A stretch of 64,000 nucleotides of DNA. It comes from Acidilobus sp. 7A. Lineage in GTDB: Archaea; Thermoproteota; Thermoprotei_A; Sulfolobales; Acidilobaceae. The stretch is taken from NCBI RefSeq assembly GCF_003431325.1, contig NZ_CP010515.1:62001-126000 (forward strand). The letters run 5' to 3'. The notes under the pieces were generated by a model, which made no database searches, was not told the DNA's origin, and worked only from the letters and a program-made list of their open reading frames with translations. This document shows positions 55,701 to 64,000 of this stretch, one piece after another. The position numbers were made by a program, and so were the translations under genes. Numbering within the stretch: the stretch's first letter is position 1; every line of letters starts with the position of its first letter.

Positions 55701-56641
55701 TCAGAGAGGTAGACGTTGTAGAAGAACCAGGAGTAGCCAGCGTAGCCGATCAGCCCCTCCGGGAAGTTGAAGGTCTGGAGGACCACGGCAGTCTCGTTAA
55801 GCTGGTCTACCTCAGCCACAGCGGCTGAGAGGGGGAGGCCGGGGTAAAGGGAGATGAGGACCAGGCCGGAGCCGGGGGCCACGGCGTGGACCACCTCAGC
55901 GTCCGCCTCCACCTCGTTGGACCAGCCCGTGTAGACGCCGAGGCTTGGGTTGTAGGGGCCCACGCTGGCAAAGGAGACCCTCGCAGGGGGGAGGTCGAAG
56001 GCCTCGTCGTAGTAGCCCAGGGCCTGCCCGAGGTACGGGTCGCCGTAGTATGCGATGATTCCCACCTGGACCCCTGAGCCCGTGACGCCTTCCTCGAGGA
56101 GGGGGGTGACGTTGTATGCCTCCTGCAGCTCCCTGGGGGTGAGGGGGGACGAGGGCCTCCCTATCAGCCCGTCAGGGCTCGGGCTCAGGTTTGACGAGAA
56201 GACGAGGCCGAGGCCCGGCACGTAAGCGGAGTAGACGTAGAAGGGCTGCCCATCATAGCTGCCGTAGACCGGGTACCCCCCGAAGGCCTGGGGAAGCTGG
56301 GAGGAGAGGCCCTCAAACACTATCAGGGAGCCCTCTATGACGCCCATCACCCTGAGGCCCCTTGACTCGAGGTAGCCCTCTGCCTGGGCCACCTGAGAGG
56401 GGGGAGGCAGCGCCTGGGAGAGGACGGACGAGTTCATGAAGTGGCCGTACAGAGGGGAGCCAGGGGTGCTGGCCTCCTCGGCGTAGAGGAAGACGAGGGG
56501 CAGGTCCCTGAGCGGCACGTAGAGGACCCCTATCACGGGCGTCCCCTGCGCTGACGTGGCCGGCAGCTCAGGCAGGGTCACAAGGACGAGGGCTATTGCT
56601 ATGGCAGCGCCCAGGACGCGGCGAGCCTCCAAGCCCTGCAC
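52709..56641 (-). CDS. S53 (sedolisin/kumamolisin) protease on a coiled-coil membrane stalk
   Basis: A 1310-residue secreted endopeptidase active at acid pH by family. It has a signal peptide (VLGAAIAIALVLVTLPELPATSAQ), then a propeptide with VLYVPLRDL and YVPGLGL. The catalytic domain, from about residue 185, has EVEADAE near 245 (catalytic Glu and Asp), SAAAGDNG-like FVAAAGDNGG, and GGTSVAAS near 440 (catalytic Ser). Several beta domains with many N-glycosylation sites follow. Residues about 1080-1275 form heptad-rich coiled coil. A C-terminal transmembrane helix (AYAALGLSLAGLALAAYAVV) and a basic tail close the protein. It resembles stalk-borne S-layer proteases. ATG 56641. Confidence 0.9.
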   Translation of the reverse strand: MQGLEARRVLGAAIAIALVLVTLPELPATSAQGTPVIGVLYVPLRDLPLVFLYAEEASTPGSPLYGHFMNSSVLSQALPPPSQVAQAEGYLESRGLRVMGVIEGSLIVFEGLSSQLPQAFGGYPVYGSYDGQPFYVYSAYVPGLGLVFSSNLSPSPDGLIGRPSSPLTPRELQEAYNVTPLLEEGVTGSGVQVGIIAYYGDPYLGQALGYYDEAFDLPPARVSFASVGPYNPSLGVYTGWSNEVEADAEVVHAVAPGSGLVLISLYPGLPLSAAVAEVDQLNETAVVLQTFNFPEGLIGYAGYSWFFYNVYLSDIYYALGAAEGITFVAAAGDNGGLSSFGPLGALGYPASSPWVLSVGGLTTFLGNYTSLAAWSATGSTGTAGGASGVEPMPWWQALAAGKVGGREVPDVSADASPATGVPVINASGHEVIAGGTSVAASIVAGELAVIEQAVGHRLGLAAPALYMMYRGGCCSSSTRSALMQASLGYSFPWVVGSGYNAVTGLGAINAGEAAYWLRGERLLSVIGPRAPMILVNVTSLSSQGPDLLPGQEVHVEAVITYQGRAVSSGCAMLYLETALQGVVEGVPMEYSDGAWSASLRVPSNASGLAMIEVRACANYTWGAYEYEAFIGYFMSDLNVTPGEPYLGATALEYNITELNGTPATGRFSLGLYRYEFFNNSYAPVAGYLVGPNGTVTLSLSSPGFEALVAKPPAYGVVPLEVGLGLNVSYHPQVIGGYSFAPGGCMYVEATVRAPAQAHGYPGLAGRLERGDNLTVYIIANHSGLLSYIYSAQLFYNSSAGAYLGCVRLPGFLGRGLYAVEVTASYDSVELGNVSGQYYGFIYVDQPLAAELLVPAYSMEGQGVEVRALITYPNGTPVRSGAFSVTAFPAAYPGLYGPLSEVQVPLSFNSSSGAWEATIVLPWTNGSGSLAGGWAPPTSWEVVLSGMSQEEVLAPVTAAVTQLPVTYYSDRDLAQGQFSPVSSYFYDVNVTFSGGLYDDVFAGTDYMVNSAAEVVDSLVNGTLVLVRSNVTLVGVTALNLVLVNSTVYLLQSNVTSVSVGPGSRVVVEEPYYVQVVAARLEAQLADYVQELEGNVSGLSAELGRDFSSLSGQVGALQLQVEDIAYNLTSLWQLSSSLRSNLTGLSYAVNASVAYARELYSEAVSAVSYVKAIPAEVNESLEGVYRNVSGLEESVSSLSQGLEGVSAELSVIRENISSLSGELRLQGAEVNGTQGRVMQLGAWLEGNVSELSARVTGLSTFTGSQVEELSGRQAALQRYAYAALGLSLAGLALAAYAVVPGLLRRPSGREAQ

Positions 56642-56721
56642 CGCTGCCCTGATGGGCTTGGAGCGTAATAAGGAGTTGAGTTAAGGGCCCGCTGATCTCC
56701 TAGCCTTGCCCGCGGCCCAGG

Positions 56722-57144
56722 TTAATACCGGGAGGGGCTGCCCTCGCGCCTCCCCTGCTCGTCAATCATCGGGAGCGCCACTGTCCTCCCTGACCTCAGG
56801 GCGGAGTAGGCCATGGCAGTTATCGCTATGTTGACCACGGCAACTATTATGGTCAGGGCCTCAGACGCCAGGCCCGGCGGCCAGATAACCATGAGGGCAG
56901 CTATGACGACGTTGAAGATTACGCTTACCGTCAACATCGACTTGCCGTAGCTGCCCAGCGCAAGGCCGAGGGAGGCCCCCATGCCTATTAGGATAAATAT
57001 TAGGGCGCCCAGGAAGGCGTAGAAGCCAGTTATGAGGGAGGGGGTCCTGACGGCGAGGGCGACTATGAAGAACAGAACCGCCACTACCAGGTCAAACACA
57101 AGGGCCCCCACCATGAGGTAGGTGGAGTACCTCAAGGCCGACAC
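56722..57144 (-). CDS. Four-helix membrane protein, unknown
   Basis: A 140-residue integral membrane protein with four predicted helices: YLMVGALVFDLVVAVLFFIVALAV, ITGFYAFLGALIFILIGMGASL, MLTVSVIFNVVIAALMVIW and LTIIVAVVNIAITAMAYSAL. A short charged C-terminus (IDEQGRREGSPSRY) follows. No family recognised. It lies just upstream of the S53 protease gene in the same direction (81-base gap), so they may be co-transcribed. Confidence 0.75.
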   Translation of the reverse strand: MSALRYSTYLMVGALVFDLVVAVLFFIVALAVRTPSLITGFYAFLGALIFILIGMGASLGLALGSYGKSMLTVSVIFNVVIAALMVIWPPGLASEALTIIVAVVNIAITAMAYSALRSGRTVALPMIDEQGRREGSPSRY

Positions 57145-57182
57145 CGGGCCTATACCTGTTTAAGGAAATTTACGCCTTGCGC

Positions 57183-57869
57183 CTAGAGCAGTTCAAGGAG
57201 GTCCCTGTACCTGCTCAGCGCCTCGTCCCCCTCCGACAGCCTGAGCCACGAGAGCCAGGTGACGGCCACGGGGCTCACCCCGTGGGAGTCCCTCAGCGCC
57301 TCCAGCAGGCCTATGAACTCGGCGTCGCCATCGGGCACGTCAACCCCCGCCCCCCTCGCGAGGGAGGCGACGTACCTCTTGACGACCCTGTCCGGCATGG
57401 CAGTGTCGACGCCCCCCATCATCCTGAGGTACTGATACGTTATCAGGCCCACGCCCTTAACCGAGCCGACTGGGTCAGACCTCCAGCCCTCGAGCCTTGA
57501 GGAGGAGGCCCACGACCTCAGCCTCTCCCTGTCGTCCCTCCCATAGCGCAGCAGGGCCCCCGCGACCCCCCTGGCCACGGACCACGACCTCCTGTTGGCC
57601 CAGTACCTCAGCAGTAGGCCGTCATCAGCTGATGCCAGGGATTCAAGGCTGCTCACCCTCCCGGTGTCGACGAGCTCCTCCTTGAACCTCAGCACCCTGG
57701 GCACCACGGCTGTGAAGTAGCCGAGGCCCGCTGAGGTGATCGCAGCGTCAACCACCATCAGCACGACGCTGCCGCCCCACCTCATTGATGAGAGGCAGCG
57801 CCTGGCGAACTCCTCCGCCCTGGGCTCCGCCTCAAGCTCCCTCCTCAGCAGCCTTGCAAGGGCCTCCAA
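57183..57869 (-). CDS. HhH-GPD-like DNA glycosylase
   Basis: A 228-residue helical protein. The helix-hairpin-helix is DPVGSVKGVGLITYQYLRMMGG, and the catalytic Asp region is VDTAMPDRVVKRYVASLA, as in the endonuclease III superfamily. The HhH lysine common to bifunctional enzymes is not at its usual place, so it may be a monofunctional glycosylase or a divergent homologue. No iron-sulfur cluster cysteines. The substrate base is unknown. Confidence 0.7.
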   Translation of the reverse strand: MEALARLLRRELEAEPRAEEFARRCLSSMRWGGSVVLMVVDAAITSAGLGYFTAVVPRVLRFKEELVDTGRVSSLESLASADDGLLLRYWANRRSWSVARGVAGALLRYGRDDRERLRSWASSSRLEGWRSDPVGSVKGVGLITYQYLRMMGGVDTAMPDRVVKRYVASLARGAGVDVPDGDAEFIGLLEALRDSHGVSPVAVTWLSWLRLSEGDEALSRYRDLLELL

Positions 57870-57938
57870 TGGGCTCCCCAGGGGGCGCTGGCGCGCGGAG
57901 AGAAAAGGCTGGAGAGGGGGTATGAGGGGCTCCTTGCT

Positions 57939-59009
57939 TTAGGCGGCCTGAGCTATCGCCGCTACGGCTGAGGGCTCCTTGACCCTCACAGCTACTGTCT
58001 CCCAGAGGGCGAACCTGTGGGAGCCCTCGATGAGGCCGACGTAGTCGACCCTTGAGTCTGAGCCTACGGCTATGTCAACGACGTCGGCTTCAGGGGGCAC
58101 CAGCAGCGCCACGTCGTCCTTGGCGCCCGGGGAGACGACAACGCTCACGAGGCGCGACGCCCTGCTGAGCTCGTCGAGGCCCGAGGGGTCTATGACTGAG
58201 GCCAGCGCGGCCCTTGCAGACGGCGATATTATGAGCAGGTACGAGGGGGCCCTGACCTTTAGCTGGCTTAACGCCTTAGCCACGAGGGAGGTGAAGGAGC
58301 CTGGGGAGGCCCAGCTGCCTGAAACCCTGACCCCCGCGGACGCCTCAAGGGACCTCACCACGAGGGCCTCCTCCGCAAGCGCCAGGTCCCTCGCGGCCCT
58401 GAGCGCGGACGAGGGCCTGAGCGGCAGGGAGGCCCTGCGCGAGTAGTCTATGAGGTCCTGCGTTACCTCGAAGTAGGCCGAAAGCCTTGAGAGGGGCAGG
58501 GGCTGGGCTGATGCCTTAACAGCGTCCCCCTCTGTGAGGGAGTCTGAGGGGACAGCGAGCACCCCCTGGCCCACCTGGCTCACGGGGAGAGCCTGCCTGA
58601 GGGGCCTGGCCCTGCCCAGCTCCTCTCTTACCGCCGAGAGGAGGGAGGAGGCCTCGTCCCCCGAGAGGGGGCCTAAGGCCTGGCCCTGCTGGGCCGGGTC
58701 GCTGTTGTCCCCTCCCTGGGCCTTCAGCTCCCCGGCTACCTCGGCGGAGCCGGCCTCAAGCTCCCTCACCTGCTCTGGGTCGAGCCTCCTGAGGAGCTCA
58801 AGGAACTCGCCGAAGTGCGTCTTCTCCTCCCTTGCAACGTCAAGGAGGACCTTCTTGACGGAGTCGTCGCCTATAGCGTCGGCAAGCTGCTGGTAGAGGT
58901 TTATGGCGTCAAGCTCCGCTATCACTGCAAGCCTCACGGCCTGGGCGACCCCGCTGCCCTCCACCTTCTGGGAGGGCTCCGTTGGGTTCCTCGAGAGCAA
59001 GAAGCTCAC
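57939..59009 (-). CDS. Encapsulin with fused N-terminal ferritin-like domain
   Basis: A 356-residue fusion. Residues about 20-90 form a ferritin-like helix pair with metal ligands (RLAVIAELDAINLYQQLAD and DVAREEKTHFGEFLELL). After a Gly/Gln linker, residues about 115-356 match the HK97-fold encapsulin shell (DLALAEEALVVRSLEASAGV, YLLIISPSARAALASV, VDYVGLIEGSHRFALWETVAVRV). The same fusion is known from Pyrococcus furiosus, whose shells store iron. GTG 59009 lies close behind TTATTAAC, which suggests a nearly leaderless mRNA. It is divergent from the amidohydrolase gene. Confidence 0.88.
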   Translation of the reverse strand: MSFLLSRNPTEPSQKVEGSGVAQAVRLAVIAELDAINLYQQLADAIGDDSVKKVLLDVAREEKTHFGEFLELLRRLDPEQVRELEAGSAEVAGELKAQGGDNSDPAQQGQALGPLSGDEASSLLSAVREELGRARPLRQALPVSQVGQGVLAVPSDSLTEGDAVKASAQPLPLSRLSAYFEVTQDLIDYSRRASLPLRPSSALRAARDLALAEEALVVRSLEASAGVRVSGSWASPGSFTSLVAKALSQLKVRAPSYLLIISPSARAALASVIDPSGLDELSRASRLVSVVVSPGAKDDVALLVPPEADVVDIAVGSDSRVDYVGLIEGSHRFALWETVAVRVKEPSAVAAIAQAA

Positions 59010-59190
59010 CTCGTTTTAGGGCGCCTCCAAGTTAATAACCCTGCGTGCCGCCTGTCCATGACAAGCTTAACGCCGCGCCCAGGTAGGGCGGCCGATGAGG
59101 CTGAAGGCCATCTGCTGACCCACGATGAGCCGCGCAGGCGCCGAGGCCAGGCTTAAATCTTTCCCACGCCCTTCACGCGAGGTGCTCAGC

Positions 59191-60465
59191 TTGTCGAGCG
59201 GCCAGAGGGCCCTAGCCCTTTATGACGGCCTCATATTTGACTCAACCGGAAGGCAGCCCTTCAGGGGCACGGTCATAGTCAGGGGCGGCGAGATAGCTGA
59301 CGTGGGCACGAGGGGGGAGGTGGGAGTCCCAGACGACGCGGATGTCATAGACCTCAGGGGAGCGTTCCTCATGCCTGGCCTCATCGACGCCCACACGCAC
59401 ATAATGGGCTCGAGGAGCGGCAGGGTAGAGGAGGACCTGCTGACCCCGATAGGCGTCTTCTTCGCCAGGGCAGTGAGGGACCTGGAGGCGCTGGCTGAAG
59501 CCGGCTTCACAACAGCTGTTGACGCAGGCAGCATAGTTGCCCTTCACCTGAGGGACGCCGTTGCCGAGGGCACGGTCAGGGGCCCAAGGGTTGTTGCTGC
59601 TGGCCCCGTGCTCTCCCAGACCTTTGGGCACGCGGACGTCCACTACCTCCCGGCTGAGTGGGTCGACTACAGGACCACGAGGAAGCTGACCCCCTTCGCC
59701 TCCCTCCTATGCGACGGCGAGGCGGAGTGCAGGAAGGCCGCGAGGTACGCCATGAGGGAGGGGGCCGACTTCATAAAGGTCATGGCGTCGGGAGGGGTAC
59801 TGAGCCAGAGGGACAGGCCCGAGTACAGGGGCTTCACCCTGGAGGAGCTCAAGGCCATAGTTGACGAGGCCAGGGCCGCCAACAGGTGGGTGCACGCGCA
59901 CGCGGAGGGCAAGGTAGGCATAGTCAACGCGGCGAGGGCTGGAGTAAAGGTAGTCGCGCACTGCGACCTCATGGACGAGGAGGCGGCCGAGGAGGTGCTG
60001 AAGGCAGGGGCGACGTGCGTGCCGACCTTCGCAGTTGACTACGCGCTGCTGAGGGAGGGGCAGAGGCTTGGCGTGCCTGAGTGGGGCATGAAAAAGATCG
60101 CTGAGCTCGCGGACATACACGTCGAGAACATAAGGAGGGCCCACAGGATGGGAGTCAGGCTCGCCACGGGCACGGACTTCTCCGGAGGGGTGGGGAGGCA
60201 CGGGGAGAACGCCGAGGAAATTGCACTCTTCGTTGAGAAGGTTGGCATGACACCTCAGGACGCCCTGATTGCCGCGACCAGGAACGCTGCCTACGCGGCC
60301 GGGCTTGAGGGGAGGGCGGGGGTCATAGCTAAGGGCGCGCTGGCCGACATAATTGCCGTTGATGGCGACCCGCTTGAGAACGTCAGGGCGCTGACTGACA
60401 GGTCAAAGGTTAAGCTCGTGATAAGGGGAGGCGAGGTGCTGAAGGACCTGCTGAGGCAGGGCTGA
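59191..60465 (+). CDS. Metal-dependent amidohydrolase (imidazolonepropionase/prolidase-like)
   Basis: About 425 residues. LMPGLIDAHTHIMG holds the HxH metal site, DFIKVMASGGV the carboxylated Lys, WVHAHAEG and VVAHCDL the further His ligands, and LATGTDFSGG the catalytic Asp. The end carries NAAYAAGLEGRAGVIAKGALADIIAVDGDP. Related enzymes cleave prolyl or acyl dipeptides; the substrate is unknown. TTG 59191 has GAGGTG eight bases upstream and TTAAATC as TATA at 59152; the frame is open to 59125. Confidence 0.88.
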   Translation: MSSGQRALALYDGLIFDSTGRQPFRGTVIVRGGEIADVGTRGEVGVPDDADVIDLRGAFLMPGLIDAHTHIMGSRSGRVEEDLLTPIGVFFARAVRDLEALAEAGFTTAVDAGSIVALHLRDAVAEGTVRGPRVVAAGPVLSQTFGHADVHYLPAEWVDYRTTRKLTPFASLLCDGEAECRKAARYAMREGADFIKVMASGGVLSQRDRPEYRGFTLEELKAIVDEARAANRWVHAHAEGKVGIVNAARAGVKVVAHCDLMDEEAAEEVLKAGATCVPTFAVDYALLREGQRLGVPEWGMKKIAELADIHVENIRRAHRMGVRLATGTDFSGGVGRHGENAEEIALFVEKVGMTPQDALIAATRNAAYAAGLEGRAGVIAKGALADIIAVDGDPLENVRALTDRSKVKLVIRGGEVLKDLLRQG

Positions 60466-60807
<342 letters not shown>

Positions 60808-60853
60808 GTCACGCGGCCTCAGCGAGGGCGCTTAATGTGAAAGCCTTAAGTAT

Positions 60854-63800
60854 GTGAACGTCATTAAAAGCGCGGCGATCCGTTTGAAGCATGCCTTTGT
60901 TAGGTGGTCGCCCCTGCTTCTCGTTCTTCTCTTCGCGTTGGCCATGGTGCCAGCCCCGCCGTTGCCAAGGCCCAGGCAGGCCCAACGCCCTCAGCCGTGG
61001 CGCCGCAGCCCCTGCCAGGCTACAGGTACGTCGGCGGCATGAGCAGGGACGCCGTTGTCCTCGGAGTGCTCTACGTGCCCCTCAGGAACGCCCAGCTCAT
61101 ATACTACTACGCCCAGGCGGTTAGCACGCCCGGCTCGCCGCTCTACCACAGGTTCCTGACGCCGCAGCAGGTCCAGGAGCTGTTCTACCCGACCCAGCGG
61201 TTCGAGGAGGCTGAGTCCTACCTGGCGTCCCACGGCCTCAGGGTGCTCTACACGGCGGCCGACTCCATCATAGTCTTCGAGGGCACGGTGAAGGACGTTG
61301 AGAGCGCCCTGGGGGTGAAGGTAGGCATGTTCAGCAACGGCTCGCTGTCATATTATGCCGTAACCTCCTACAGCGGCAACGCCCTCGGCCTCGTGCCCTA
61401 CGTCTCAAACGTGACCGCCGTGATATTCAGGTCGCCGCCCCTCATACACATAGTTAAGCCTGACCTCAGGGGCCAGCAGGTCGTCACGTCCCTCACGGCC
61501 TACTCGCTGCCGGACGTCGTAAGGGCTTACAACGTCACGCCGCTCTACTCCATGGGGTACTACGGACAGAACGTCAGCGTTGGCATCCTGGACTTCTACG
61601 GCGACCCTATCGTCGCCCAGGCCCTGGCCTACTTCGACCAGGTCTACGGCCTGCCCCCTGCCAACCTGACAGTGGTGCCGATAGGGCCCTATGACCCCAA
61701 CCTGGGCCTTGTGACAGGCTGGAATGTTGAGATAGAGCTCGACGTTGAGTCTGTGCAGAGCGCTGCGCCTAGAGCGCATATAGTGCTCTATGCTGCTAAC
61801 GGCGCACTGCCCCTCGTGGTGCCAATAGCAACCATAGACCAGCTCGATCAGGTCTCTGTAGTGAGCCAGAGCTTCGGAATTTACGAGTCCGAGTTCTCCT
61901 ACTATGGCTTCAGCTTCTACCTCTACAACATATACCTGACAGACATGTACTACGCGCTTGGGACTGCAGAGGGCATAACGTTCCTTGCGGGCAGTGGCGA
62001 CGGCGGAGGCATGGGGTACAGCGCCGGCCCACTGGGGGGCGTGAACTACCCTGCCTCCTCGCCCTGGGTGCTCGCAGTGGGCGGCACTACCACCTACCTC
62101 ACTTTCTACCCCAACGGGACGCCGAGCTCCTCATACTCCACTGCGTGGTCAGCAGCCGGCTTCGTGCCTTTCTTCTTCAACTTCGGCGGCAGCACGGGAG
62201 GCTACTCATACTTTGAGCCCATGCCGTGGTGGCAGGAGGGCGTGGCGCCAACGCCTCCCCAGGGCTTCCCCTACGGCAGGGCGATCCCGGACGTCTCAGC
62301 CAACGCCAACATATTCCCAGGCATATATCAGATAACATATGGTAACGAGACCATAATAGATGGCGGCACCAGCGAGGCGTCGCCGCTGACGGCTGGCCTC
62401 CTGGCCCTCATAGAGTCCTACCTAAACCAAAGGCTCGGCCTGCTGTCCCCAACCCTCTACGCGCTGTATAAGAACCCGTCGGCGAGGGGCGCGTTCATAC
62501 CGGTAACCTTCGGCTACAACATACCCTGGTTCTCAAACAGCGGCTATAACCTGGTCACAGGCCTCGGCTCCATAAACGTTGGCGTGCTCGCCCACGAGCT
62601 GAGCAATCAGGCCCTTGTAAGCAACCATATGCCGTCCCTCAGCGTCAGCGTCGTCGTGAACGGCGTTAGCATGGTGAACCAGGCCGAGGCCTACCAGCCG
62701 CTTGAGTTACTGCCGGGGGAGAGCGCGACTATAGAGGCCAACATAACCTACAGCAACGGCAGCGAGGTCACGAACGGTGACTTCAAGGCGGAGCTTGTGA
62801 CGCCCGAGGGCGTTATGCTGACGAAGCAGATGACCTACGTGCAGTCCCTCGGGCTCTGGCAGGCCAACATAACGGTGCCTGAAAACTGCAGCGGCACAAC
62901 GTACGTGCAGGTCAACGGGACCTCAGCAGGACGCTGGGGCATAGGCTTCACGGAGGCCTTCAGCGGCTACTTCGTCACGGTGGCCTGGCCGGTGAGCGAC
63001 TCGCCATGGGACCCGTCCCTAGGCCTTCCTCTCTACTTCAATGTGACTGAGCTAAACGGGTCTCCAGCGCCAAGCTCAACAGAGTACGAGATGGTTATAA
63101 GCTACTATAACTTCCTCGATAACACCTACAGCGCCTATAACGAATACGTGTTCACAGGGCCACTTATTAACACCATGTTATACTTCAACGCGCCTGCAGG
63201 CTACGTAGCTATAGAGTTCACGCCGCCCGCCTTTGGCTTGGTGCCCGTGTTCTTCGGTGACTGTCTGCAGAACTTCGAACTGTTCCCTGAGGTCCTGTCT
63301 ATGCCAGGAGTCGTCGCGCCCGGTCAGTACATATTTGTGGAAGGCCTCGTCTATCCGCCCATTGAGACCGAGTCTTACCAGTCGCTAAGCCTCGGCACGT
63401 CGCTCTTTAATGCCATAGAGGTAGGCTCAAACGTGACCGCTGAGCTCGTCTCGCTGTCGGGGAAGGCCGTGTCTAGCGCCCAGATAACCTTCAACCCCAA
63501 CGTGGGCCTCTACACAGGCCTCCTGCAGGTGCCCGAAAACATAAGCCCAGGCTACTACTGGGTCGTGCTTGAGGCCAACTACAGCTCCTACACCCTTGCA
63601 AGCAGCAACATAAGTCCCAGCTACGTGGAGGGCATCGGCGTTGGCATGGTCTACGTGGGCGCCCCGCTCAACGTCAAGGTCTGGGTCTCGCCAGGAAGCC
63701 CGGCCCAGGGCCAGTCTATCACAATATATGCCAACATAACCTACGGCAACGGGACCCCAGTCAAGTACGGCCAGTTCTCAGCCGTGCTGGTGCCCGAGGC

Positions 63801-64000
63801 AGACCTTGGAGCCTTCGAGGGCCTAGCGCTCTCAGGCGTCAACGTGCCGCTCTACTACAACTCAAGCCTGGGCCTGTGGGTCGGCAGCGCCACGACGCCC
63901 TCGCCATTCTCGCCAGGCTCAACGGCCTTCTCGGGGCTGTACGCAGGTGAGCCCTGGGCTGTGGTCGTGACCGGCAACGCCTTCAATGGCGTGCCCGCGG
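60854..64000 (+). CDS. Second S53 (sedolisin-type) protease, partial at window end
   Basis: Paralogue of the 52709-56641 protease. GTG 60854 begins a signal peptide (VRWSPLLLVLLFALAMVPA). At about 60953 the frame slips by one base; the main frame then reads SPAVAKAQAG and on through VLGVLYVPLRNAQLIYYY. The catalytic motifs are intact: GWNVEIELDVES (Glu/Asp), FLAGSGDGGG, and IIDGGTSEASPLTAGLL with the nucleophile Ser and the Pro that the first protease lacks. Beta domains with sequons continue past 64000. Either the slip kills secretion or it is a base-calling error. Confidence 0.82.

Overview
The window is archaeal and most resembles a thermoacidophilic crenarchaeote of the Acidilobus type; this is an inference. 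The signs are a high G+C content with AGG arginine codons, many GTG/TTG starts, TATA boxes about 25 bases before start regions, eukaryote-like ribosomal proteins (S24e, S27ae), a KEOPS pair (Kae1, Bud32), archaeal PhoU/AbrB and UPF0145 proteins, two secreted S53 acid proteases and a ferritin-encapsulin fusion. I see no rRNA, tRNA or CRISPR array.

Region by region. 1-2700 holds a HAD hydrolase, element debris and two C/D-box-like sRNA genes. 2716-5520 is a compact housekeeping operon (S24e, S27ae, Kae1, Bud32, ITPase). 5863-12863 is shaped by an IS605/IS1341-type TnpB element: one full copy (tnpB plus a small ribbon-helix-helix ORF), two 340-base miniature copies with the same internal deletion that interrupt a PhoU-like gene and an archaeal ATPase gene, and a frameshifted class V aminotransferase. 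Further remnants of the family lie at 1387, 2236, 23957, 52074 and 60764, eight copies in all. 13126-16249 is an unfamiliar two-gene unit ending in a PD-(D/E)XK-like nuclease, followed by an AbrB protein and, at 17926, a low-G+C AlbA_2 (Schlafen-like) protein. 19323-26578 is ordinary metabolism and repair: pyrimidine-dimer glycosylase, DUF364, radical SAM, ferritin-like, PhoU, acyl-CoA dehydrogenase, peroxiredoxin and a glutamine amidotransferase.

26729-49803 is a cell-surface glycan island: sulfatase-like enzyme, family 4 and family 2 glycosyltransferases, a flippase, FkbM methyltransferases and a giant DUF2079-like membrane protein. It is rich in duplicated, converted and broken genes. Inside it (34304-39540) lies the wreck of an integrated element: a 2.3-kb structure with roughly 600-base inverted arms around a conserved crenarchaeal ORF, plus a tyrosine recombinase remnant. 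50594-64000 returns to single genes: alcohol dehydrogenase, acetyltransferase, a 1310-residue S53 protease on a coiled-coil membrane stalk, a HhH-GPD-like glycosylase, the encapsulin fusion, an amidohydrolase, and a second S53 protease running off the end.

Several genes carry single-base frameshifts in short homopolymers (8395, 31605, 40355, 47758, 49205, 60953). These may be true pseudogenes or base-calling errors. The strongest leads for new biology are the TnpB guide-RNA scaffold family and its miniatures, the nuclease two-gene unit, the twin sRNAs and the large inverted-repeat element.
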